From Schaalia odontolytica (GTDB taxonomy: Bacteria > Actinomycetota > Actinomycetes > Actinomycetales > Actinomycetaceae): a DNA stretch of 5,662 nucleotides. Positions 1-4,652 of this stretch are shown here, piece after piece. How positions within the stretch are numbered: position 1 is the stretch's first letter; each line of letters starts with the position of its first letter. The stretch covers positions 1 through 5,662 of the forward strand of contig CATYYP010000127.1 of assembly GCA_958415245.1 (NCBI GenBank). Reading direction: 5' to 3'. The notes below the pieces were generated by a model. That model searched no databases, was not told the origin of the DNA, and worked only from the letters and a program-made list of their open reading frames with translations. A program made the position numbers and the translations under genes.

Positions 1-1
1 C

Positions 2-1027
2 ACCTTCGACACCTTCGTTATCGGCCCGTCGAACCGTTTCGCGCACGCCGCCGCGCTGGCCGCCTCGGAAACCCCGGGCACCGCCTTCAATCCCCTCTTT
101 ATCTACGGCGATTCCGGTCTGGGCAAGACGCACCTGCTCCAAGCCATCGGCCACAACGCGCTGTCGATGATGCCCCACCTGAAGGTCCGCTACGTCAACT
201 CCGAAGAATTCACGAACGAGTTCATCAACGCGATTCGTCTAAACAAGACGGACAACTCCCAGGTCGAGGCCTTCCACCGCCGCTACCGCGAACTCGACAT
301 CCTCCTCATCGACGACATCCAGTTCATCGGCGACAAGGAACAGACGGTCGAAGGCTTCTTCCATACCTTTAATGCGCTGCACAGCGCCAACAAGCAGATC
401 GTCCTGACCTCGGACCTGCCCCCGGCCCAGCTCAAGGGCTTCGAGGACCGCATGCGGTCGCGTTTCTCCTCGGGCCTGCTCGTCGACGTTCAGCCGCCGG
501 ACCTGGAGACCCGTATCGCGATCCTGCATAAGAAGGCGGACGCCGAGGGCCTCGAGGTGACCCCTGAGGTCTTCGAATACGTGGCCTCGCGCATCTCCTC
601 GAACATCCGTGAGCTGGAGGGCGCACTCGTGCGTATCGGCGCGTGGGCGTCGCTGTACCAGGAGCGCATCGACCTCAACCTCGCGCAGATGATGCTCAAG
701 GACTTCGTGTCCAACCCGGACGACAACGAGATCACCGTCAGCCTCATCATGAGCCAGTGCGCCGTCTACTTTGGCGTCACGATCGAGCAGATGGGTTCGT
801 CGGAGCGCAGCCACAACGTCGTCGAGGCCCGCCAGATCGCCATGTACCTGTGCCGCGAGCTCACCGACCTGTCGCTGCCTAAGATCGGGCAGGCCTTCGG
901 CCGCGACCACACGACGGTCATGCACGCAAACAAGAAGATCTCGAAGCTGATGAAGGAGAAGCGCGAGACCTTCAACCACGTGTCAGAGCTTACAAATAGG
1001 ATTAAGCAGAAGGCCAGGGAGTCGTAA
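2..1027 (+). CDS. dnaA: Chromosomal replication initiator DnaA (5'-truncated by window edge)
   Basis: DnaA binds origin DnaA boxes, oligomerises with ATP and melts the origin. The frame is open from the first bases, so 341 residues are visible: all of AAA+ domain III and DNA-binding domain IV. Domains I and II and the start codon lie upstream of the window. Counting from the first visible codon, the Walker A motif GDSGLGKTH is at about residues 36-44 and the Walker B motif LLIDD at 101-105. Sensor I (VLTSD) is at 134-138. The arginine finger in RMRSRF is R154, aligned by motif with E. coli R285. Sensor II (NIRELEGAL) carries R203. Domain IV runs from about residue 240 and contains the DnaA signature [10 protein letters not shown] with R301-V306. 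All expected ATPase and box-contacting motifs are intact. The stop is TAA, followed by a strong hairpin and then the oriC-like region. Identification is essentially certain; only the N-terminus is unknown. Confidence 0.98.
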   Translation, partial: TFDTFVIGPSNRFAHAAALAASETPGTAFNPLFIYGDSGLGKTHLLQAIGHNALSMMPHLKVRYVNSEEFTNEFINAIRLNKTDNSQVEAFHRRYRELDILLIDDIQFIGDKEQTVEGFFHTFNALHSANKQIVLTSDLPPAQLKGFEDRMRSRFSSGLLVDVQPPDLETRIAILHKKADAEGLEVTPEVFEYVASRISSNIRELEGALVRIGAWASLYQERIDLNLAQMMLKDFVSNPDDNEITVSLIMSQCAVYFGVTIEQMGSSERSHNVVEARQIAMYLCRELTDLSLPKIGQAFGRDHTTVMHANKKISKLMKEKRETFNHVSELTNRIKQKARES

Positions 1028-1032
1028 AAATG

Positions 1033-1064
1033 GCGCGGGCGCTGACGAAAGTCGGCGCCCGCGC
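1033..1064 (+). terminator. GNRA-capped 14-bp hairpin just after dnaA
   Basis: Two perfectly complementary 10-base arms (1033-1042 and 1055-1064) continue inward through a T-G wobble and a 3-bp GAC/GTC stem. They close on a GAAA tetraloop at 1047-1050, giving about 14 pairs. The hairpin begins 6 bases after the dnaA stop, as expected for a transcription terminator or 3'-end stabiliser. There is no T tract downstream on the + strand. On the minus strand the hairpin is followed by a short T run (complement of 1026-1030), so by the intrinsic-terminator rule it looks better in the reverse direction. U-tract-less hairpins are commonly proposed as terminators in actinobacteria. A role in ending dnaA transcription before oriC is inferred. 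Confidence 0.65.
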
Positions 1065-1078
1065 GAGATTCACAGGAG

Positions 1079-1087
1079 TTGTGCACA
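1079..1087 (+). promoter_or_regulatory. Degenerate DnaA box with palindromic core
   Basis: The site reads TTGTGCACA, one mismatch from the TTGTCCACA variant and two from TTATCCACA. The core TGTGCACA is a perfect 8-base palindrome, so it could be read from either strand. A similar element, TCGTGCACA, occurs at 1161-1169. Their status as binding sites is uncertain. Confidence 0.35.
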
Positions 1088-1111
1088 GCTGGTGGACGAA
1101 TACGCGTCGGC

Positions 1112-1120
1112 TGTGGAGAA
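1112..1120 (-). promoter_or_regulatory. DnaA box, one mismatch
   Basis: On the minus strand this reads TTCTCCACA, which matches 8 of 9 bases of the TTATCCACA consensus. It lies in the left half of the oriC-like region. It is exactly 21 bases from the next minus-strand CTGTGG core, at 1132, so the two sites face the same side of the helix. Confidence 0.6.
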
Positions 1121-1132
1121 AAGGGCCTTGCC

Positions 1133-1141
1133 TGTGGATCT
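1133..1141 (-). promoter_or_regulatory. Weak DnaA box
   Basis: The minus strand reads AGATCCACA, with 7 of 9 consensus bases; both mismatches are in the first two positions. The ATCCACAG core is identical to that of the perfect box at 1248 and the site at 1182. It is likely a low-affinity site that fills through cooperative DnaA binding. Confidence 0.45.
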
Positions 1142-1181
1142 CAAAAAGTTGTCATTTGCTTCGTGCACAGGCGGTCGTGAC

Positions 1182-1190
1182 GAATCCACA
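1182..1190 (+). promoter_or_regulatory. Weak DnaA box
   Basis: The site reads GAATCCACA, with 7 of 9 consensus bases and a perfect ATCCACAG core. Its CACAG lies exactly 21 bases after the CACAG at 1166-1170. It faces the opposite way from the 1112 and 1133 sites. Confidence 0.45.
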
Positions 1191-1247
1191 GCCTCGTCCC
1201 GGAATGACATCACAGAGATTTGACTGAAATTCCAACGCATAAGGGAG

Positions 1248-1256
1248 TTATCCACA
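1248..1256 (+). promoter_or_regulatory. Perfect consensus DnaA box
   Basis: This is an exact TTATCCACA, the only perfect match in the window and probably the strongest DnaA site here. It lies 30 bases before the AT-rich stretch at 1287-1310, a natural distance for DnaA-driven melting. It also occupies the -35 position of a candidate dnaN promoter, so bound DnaA could influence dnaN transcription. Confidence 0.85.
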
Positions 1257-1276
1257 GAACTCACAGCCCTTATGAT
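1248..1276 (+). promoter_or_regulatory. Candidate dnaN promoter overlapping a DnaA box
   Basis: TATGAT at 1271-1276 matches the sigma70-type -10 consensus in 5 of 6 positions. Exactly 17 bases upstream lies TTATCC at 1248-1253, which matches TTGACA in only 3 of 6 and is part of the perfect DnaA box. Transcription would start near 1283 and leave a leader of about 150 bases before dnaN, running through the AT-rich element. The weak -35 keeps this tentative. Confidence 0.4.
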
Positions 1277-1286
1277 GGAGGGACAG

Positions 1287-1310
1287 TCACATAACAAAAA
1301 TTTTTTCACA
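1287..1310. other. Candidate DNA unwinding element (AT-rich)
   Basis: About three quarters of this stretch is A or T, and it contains an uninterrupted run of five A followed by six T at 1296-1306, in an otherwise GC-rich genome. A TCACA pentamer occurs at each end (1287-1291 and 1306-1310). It follows the perfect DnaA box and is the most easily melted part of the region. The role is inferred from composition and position. Confidence 0.55.
1302..1310 (+). promoter_or_regulatory. Degenerate DnaA box at the edge of the AT-rich run
   Basis: The site reads TTTTTCACA, with 7 of 9 consensus bases, and overlaps the end of the AT-rich run. It could act as a weak site in the melted region, or be chance given the T run. 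Confidence 0.25.
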
Positions 1311-1390
1311 GGCCTCCGTACAACAACGTCGCTGCCGACGCTATGCGATGGCACGCGCGAGGCAAATTTCCTGCCCCACGTGGGCACACT

Positions 1391-1399
1391 TGTGGGTAA
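1391..1399 (-). promoter_or_regulatory. DnaA box, one mismatch, near dnaN start
   Basis: The minus strand reads TTACCCACA, 8 of 9 bases of the consensus. It is the box closest to dnaN, ending 37 bases before the start codon. It partly overlaps TAAAGT at 1397-1402, a -10-like hexamer for which I see no matching -35. Confidence 0.5.
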
Positions 1400-1426
1400 A
1401 GTAGTGTCCGATCCGTTTTGTGTTTT

Positions 1427-1431
1427 GGAGG
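1427..1431 (+). promoter_or_regulatory. Ribosome binding site of dnaN
   Basis: GGAGG ends 5 bases before the ATG at 1437. It fixes that ATG as the start rather than the in-frame ATG at 1272, which has no such site. Confidence 0.85.
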
Positions 1432-1436
1432 CAGCT

Positions 1437-2573
1437 ATGAAGTTCACCGTCGCCCGCGATGTTCTGGCCGAAGCCGTGTCGTGGACCGCCCGCGCGCTCC
1501 CCGTGCGTCCGGCCTCGCCGATCCTGGCCGGCGTGCGCATCAAGGCTGAGGGCGACGAGTTGACCCTGTCCTGCTTCGACTACGAGGTCTCCGCGAACTC
1601 GCACATTCCCGCGACTGTCGACGAGGCCGGCGAGGTCCTGGTCTCCGGTCGTCTGCTCGCAGACATCTCCAAGTCGCTGCCCTCCAAGCCCGTCTCCGTC
1701 GAGCTCGATGGCCAGAAGGTGAACCTGGTCTGCGGCTCCTCGCACTTCACGCTGGCGGTCATGCCCCTCGATGAGTACCCGCTGCTGCCCGCGCAGCCCA
1801 CGGGAGTCGGCGCGATCGATTCGTCGACGCTGTCGCAGGCCGTGTCCCAGGTGTCGATCGCCGCGTCGCGCGACGACACGCTGCCCCTGCTGACGGGCGT
1901 GCGCATCGAGATCAACGGCCCGGCAATCACGCTGCTGGCTACCGACCGCTACCGCCTCGCCATGCGCGAGCTGGATTGGGAGCCCACCGACACCTCCATC
2001 GAAGAGGTCGCCCTGGTCAAGGCCCGCATCCTCCAGGACGTCGCCAAGTCGATGACCTCGGGTGCCAAGGTCGAGGTCGGCCTGTCCGGTGAGTCCCAGC
2101 CCGGTGCCTCGTCCCTCATCGGCTTCACCGCCCAGGGTCGCCGCACGACCTCGACCCTCATGGACGGCGACTACCCCGCCGTGCGTCGCCTCTTCCCCGA
2201 CACGACACCGATCCAGGCCGTCGTTGATCGCCACGCCCTGCTCGAGGCCGTCAAGCGTATGTCGCTGGTCGCCGAGCGCAAGACCTCCGTGCGTCTGGCC
2301 TTCACCGAGGGCCAGCTGGTCCTCGAGGCCGGCCAGGGCGACAACGCCCAGGCCTCCGAAGCCATCGAGGCGACCCTGAACGGCGACGACATCTCGACCG
2401 CGTTCAACCCGCAGTTCCTCATTGACGGCCTGCAGGTCCTGGACACCGACTACGTGCGCTTCGGCTTCACGCACCCCACGAAGCCGGCCGTCATTACCGG
2501 CCAGAAGAAGGCCGACGAGGGCGAGGTCACGCAGTTCCGCTACCTGCTGATGCCCATCCGCTTCGGCATCTGA
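1437..2573 (+). CDS. dnaN: DNA polymerase III beta subunit (sliding clamp)
   Basis: DnaN forms the ring-shaped dimer that encircles DNA and tethers polymerase III and other clamp-binding proteins. The protein is 378 residues, the normal length for an actinobacterial clamp, and shows the usual three-domain spread. It opens with MKFTVARDVLAEAV. The characteristic central motif LPLLTGVRIE followed by ATDRYRLAM is at residues 168-176. It ends in YLLMPIRFGI, a recognisable form of the conserved C-terminal MPxR segment that helps form the partner-binding pocket. The frame stays open upstream to an ATG at 1272. That longer start is rejected because it would add 55 residues of oriC-derived sequence, while the ATG at 1437 has a good GGAGG and the canonical N-terminus. 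The stop is TGA, with recF beginning one base later. Confidence 0.98.
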   Translation: MKFTVARDVLAEAVSWTARALPVRPASPILAGVRIKAEGDELTLSCFDYEVSANSHIPATVDEAGEVLVSGRLLADISKSLPSKPVSVELDGQKVNLVCGSSHFTLAVMPLDEYPLLPAQPTGVGAIDSSTLSQAVSQVSIAASRDDTLPLLTGVRIEINGPAITLLATDRYRLAMRELDWEPTDTSIEEVALVKARILQDVAKSMTSGAKVEVGLSGESQPGASSLIGFTAQGRRTTSTLMDGDYPAVRRLFPDTTPIQAVVDRHALLEAVKRMSLVAERKTSVRLAFTEGQLVLEAGQGDNAQASEAIEATLNGDDISTAFNPQFLIDGLQVLDTDYVRFGFTHPTKPAVITGQKKADEGEVTQFRYLLMPIRFGI

Positions 2574-2574
2574 C

Positions 2575-3771
2575 GTGCGCGTCTCCCACCTGGCCCTCGA
2601 CGACTTCCGCTCCTGGAAGCACGGGGTCGTCGAGCTGCCCGAGGGCCCCACGGTCCTCGTAGGCGCGAACGGCCAGGGAAAGACGAACCTCGTCGAGGCG
2701 CTCGCCTACCTGTCCACGTTCTCATCGCACAGGGTCGGTGCGGAGGGCGCCCTCGTGCGCATCCCCATCGACGAGGCCGAGGCCGCCCCGGGTGGTGCCG
2801 TCATTCGCGCGCGGGTCGTGGCCTCGGGCCGCGAGCAGGTCATCGAGCTGGAAATTGTGCGCGGCAAGGCCAATCGCGCACGCATCAACCGCGCGCAGGT
2901 CAAGCCCCGCGAGATTCTGGGCATCGTGCGCACGGTTGTGTTCGCTCCCGAGGATCTGTCCCTCGTGCGCGGCGATCCGTCGGTGCGCCGATCTTTCCTG
3001 GATGATCTGGCTACGCAGCTCTCCCCCATTCACGCCTCCGTGCGCTCCGACTTCGACCGGGTCGCACGCCAGCGCGCGGCGCTGATGAAGGCTGCCCAGG
3101 CCTCGCTCCGCCGCGGCCAGTCCCCCGACCTGTCGACCCTCGAGATCTGGGACCAGCAGTTCGCCGCCCTGTCCGCGCGCATCACGGCCACTCGCGCATC
3201 CATCGCATCGCGCCTGGAAGAGCCGGCCGCGCGCTCCTACGACGACGTCGCCGACTCCCCGCGCCACCTGCGCCTCGCCTTTGACGCCTCGGTCGACCGC
3301 GTCATCGGCACCGACCCCGAGAACCCGGCCAGCGCCGACCTCACCGACGTGGACGCTCAGACCGAGCGCATGCTCGCGGCCCTCGCGTCGGTGCGAGAGA
3401 AGGAAACTGAGCGCGGCGTCAACCTCGTCGGGGCACACCGCGACGACCTGACCCTCAGCCTCGGCACGATGCCCGTCAAGGGCTACGCCTCGCACGGCGA
3501 ATCATGGTCGGTCGCCCTCGCGCTGCGCCTCGGAGCCTTCGAGCTGCTCAGCGACGACGGCGACACGCCGATCCTCATCCTCGACGACGTCTTCGCCGAG
3601 CTCGACTCCTCGCGCCGCGAGGGCCTGGCCGCCCTAGCCTCGAAGGCCGAACAGATCATCGTCACCTGCGCGGTCGCCGGCGACCTGCCCGCCTCCCTCG
3701 ACCACCACGCGCTCCGCGTGCGCCTCGACCCCGAGCGCGGGACCGTCATCGACGAGGCCAACGATGAGTGA
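2575..3771 (+). CDS. recF: DNA replication and repair protein RecF
   Basis: RecF is an SMC-like ATPase that binds gapped DNA and, with RecO and RecR, helps load RecA at stalled forks and single-strand gaps. The 398-residue protein is slightly longer than E. coli RecF. It starts with the typical MRVSHLALDDFRSW and has Walker A GANGQGKT at residues 30-37. The signature region VGAHRDDL is followed by GYASHGESWS at 303-312. Walker B ILILDD is at 333-338, followed by VFAELD. All ATPase motifs are intact. The start is GTG, one base after the dnaN stop, and no convincing Shine-Dalgarno sequence precedes it. Translation is therefore probably coupled to dnaN. The end overlaps the next gene by 8 bases. 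No gnd gene separates dnaN and recF. Confidence 0.97.
   Translation: MRVSHLALDDFRSWKHGVVELPEGPTVLVGANGQGKTNLVEALAYLSTFSSHRVGAEGALVRIPIDEAEAAPGGAVIRARVVASGREQVIELEIVRGKANRARINRAQVKPREILGIVRTVVFAPEDLSLVRGDPSVRRSFLDDLATQLSPIHASVRSDFDRVARQRAALMKAAQASLRRGQSPDLSTLEIWDQQFAALSARITATRASIASRLEEPAARSYDDVADSPRHLRLAFDASVDRVIGTDPENPASADLTDVDAQTERMLAALASVREKETERGVNLVGAHRDDLTLSLGTMPVKGYASHGESWSVALALRLGAFELLSDDGDTPILILDDVFAELDSSRREGLAALASKAEQIIVTCAVAGDLPASLDHHALRVRLDPERGTVIDEANDE
3754..3757 (+). promoter_or_regulatory. Ribosome binding site of the dciA-type gene inside recF
   Basis: GAGG lies within the recF coding sequence, 6 bases before the ATG at 3764. It supports that overlapping start and fits translational coupling between recF and the downstream gene. 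Confidence 0.55.
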
Positions 3772-4552
3772 GCGCGAGGATGTGGCCGATGACGAGCTGA
3801 GCGTCCCGACAGCTCCCGGCGACGAAGTCGACGCCGACGAGTTCGTCGTCCGCGCGCTCGAACGGGCACAGAGCGTCGCCCGCACGCACGGCTACACGAG
3901 GTCCACCCTGCCCTCGTGGGGCCTCGACGAAACACGTCCCCGCCGCAGCCTCGACGGATCCAGCGAATACGCGGCCATCGAAACCGACGGATTCGGCCGC
4001 CTCGCCGACGAGGAGAACGTCTCCGAGCGAGCCGCAGCCCGAGCCGCCGCCTACCGCCACGCCAACGGGATCGAAGCCCCCGCCTCGTCGACAGAAGAAG
4101 ACCCCGAGGGTGATCTCGCGGCCCTGCGCCAGGCCCTGGAGGGAACCGGCGCCTCGTGGAGCCGCGCCCCTGGCATGGCAGCCATGCGCCCGCGCTACCG
4201 CAGGGCCAACTCCCTGGGTGCCATCCTGGCGCGCACGATCAAAACCCGAGAATGGGACACCCCCACCAAGATGGGGTCGATCATGGCGAAATGGCGCGAC
4301 ATCGTCGGCCCGCAAGTCGCCGAACACGCCCGCATCGAGACCTTCGAGGGACACCGCCTGGTCGTGCGCACCGACTCCACCGCCTGGGCCAAACAGCTCC
4401 AGCTGCTCCTACCCACCATCGAGCGGCGCATCGCCGAAGAGGTCGGGTCCGGCGTCGTCGAGCAGGTCATTATCCGAGGCCCCGTCGCCCCCTCGTGGCG
4501 CAAAGGCCCATACGTCGTGCGCGGCCGAGGCCCCCGCGCCGACTACGGGTGA
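3764..4552 (+). CDS. dciA: DciA-type helicase-loading factor (DUF721 protein) with a long N-terminal extension
   Basis: DUF721 proteins of the DciA group are the ancestral bacterial helicase operators that help place the replicative helicase DnaB. The protein is 262 residues. The conserved domain begins near residue 150 with SLGAILARTIK and continues with W164, the segment MAKWRDIVGPQVAEH (W177), and LVVRTDSTAWAKQLQLLLP. It ends with APSWRKGP and GRGPRADYG, a tail very like that of the mycobacterial homologue Rv0004. Residues 1-149 are an extension: an acidic start rich in D and E, a basic/aromatic stretch (ERAQSVARTHGYTRSTLPSWG), an Ala/Glu-rich helix-prone part, and a second ASWSRAPG. From memory, the mycobacterial homologue is about 187 residues, so this one is clearly longer. 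The gene overlaps recF by 8 bases. Family assignment is strong; helicase-loading function in this organism is inferred. Confidence 0.9.
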   Translation: MSEREDVADDELSVPTAPGDEVDADEFVVRALERAQSVARTHGYTRSTLPSWGLDETRPRRSLDGSSEYAAIETDGFGRLADEENVSERAAARAAAYRHANGIEAPASSTEEDPEGDLAALRQALEGTGASWSRAPGMAAMRPRYRRANSLGAILARTIKTREWDTPTKMGSIMAKWRDIVGPQVAEHARIETFEGHRLVVRTDSTAWAKQLQLLLPTIERRIAEEVGSGVVEQVIIRGPVAPSWRKGPYVVRGRGPRADYG

Positions 4553-4583
4553 CAGCTCCGCGCACGTCGGCGTCCAAATGATG

Positions 4584-4611
4584 TTTCTGACCGCGCGGTC
4601 TCTGATACGCT
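4584..4611 (+). promoter_or_regulatory. Candidate promoter (extended -10) of the membrane-protein gene
   Basis: TGATACGCT at 4603-4611 combines TGN with a TANNNT -10 hexamer, an extended -10 form that can work without a good -35. The best-spaced upstream hexamer, TTTCTG at 4584-4589, is a poor -35. Transcription would begin near 4618, about 35 bases before the ATG. Together with the 100-base gap after dciA, this suggests the gene is expressed separately from the replication operon. Confidence 0.4.
4589..4600. repeat. 12-base perfect palindrome, possible operator
   Basis: GACCGCGCGGTC equals its own reverse complement. It lies just upstream of the extended -10 motif, where a repressor dimer would block RNA polymerase. 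It has no loop, so it is an unlikely RNA hairpin. In a GC-rich genome such a palindrome may also be chance. No regulator is identified. Confidence 0.35.
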
Positions 4612-4619
4612 GTTCCGTT

Positions 4620-4637
4620 AGCCCGCGCGTGAGGGCT
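4620..4637 (+). other. Small leader hairpin before the ribosome binding site
   Basis: AGCCC at 4620-4624 can pair with GGGCT at 4633-4637 around an 8-base loop, followed by a TTGTT tail. The stem of 5 pairs ends 4 bases before the AAGGAG ribosome binding site. It could stabilise the 5' end of the transcript or be a vestigial terminator of the upstream operon. It is too short to call either with confidence. Confidence 0.25.
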
Positions 4638-4641
4638 TGTT

Positions 4642-4647
4642 AAGGAG
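4642..4647 (+). promoter_or_regulatory. Ribosome binding site of the QGY-rich membrane protein
   Basis: AAGGAG ends 5 bases before the ATG at 4653. It is the clearest Shine-Dalgarno match in the window along with that of dnaN, suggesting efficient translation. Confidence 0.85.
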
Positions 4648-4652
4648 ACATC

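Larger units (their letters stand above)
1028..1436. other. oriC: Putative chromosomal replication origin (oriC), dnaA-dnaN intergenic region
   Basis: This 409-base non-coding stretch sits between dnaA and dnaN, the usual oriC site in actinobacteria. It is visibly less GC-rich than the flanking genes. It contains one perfect DnaA box (TTATCCACA), two boxes with one mismatch, and several weaker ones. There are eight CACAG cores on + and two on minus, all between 1071 and 1311. An AT-rich run at 1287-1310 is a candidate unwinding element. Small reading frames within it have no ribosome binding site and overlap the hairpin or the boxes, so I read none as genes. No origin activity can be proven from sequence alone. 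A GC-skew switch around this point would support the call. Confidence 0.85.

Noticed and set aside
239..979. Long minus-strand frame opposite dnaA, and similar long frames opposite dnaN and recF
   Set aside because: These are typical shadow frames of GC-rich genes. The + strand frames carry clear conserved motifs, and the shadow products are rich in Arg, Val, Asp and His without domains.
1030..1227. 65-codon frame directly after dnaA
   Set aside because: It spans the hairpin and several DnaA boxes, has no ribosome binding site, and its product resembles no protein I recognise.
1248..1280. DnaA-trio element next to the perfect DnaA box
   Set aside because: A short ATGATGGAG stretch is suggestive, but it is only two or three triplets and too far from the box to claim.
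1372..1386. CCCACGTGGG palindrome as an operator
   Set aside because: It is a 10-base perfect palindrome with a broken outer arm. It is short for a GC-rich genome and not placed against a credible promoter.
1272..1436. Upstream ATG that would lengthen DnaN by 55 residues
   Set aside because: It has no ribosome binding site, overlaps the candidate -10 and AT-rich element, and adds sequence not found in clamps. The ATG at 1437 has GGAGG and the canonical MKF start.
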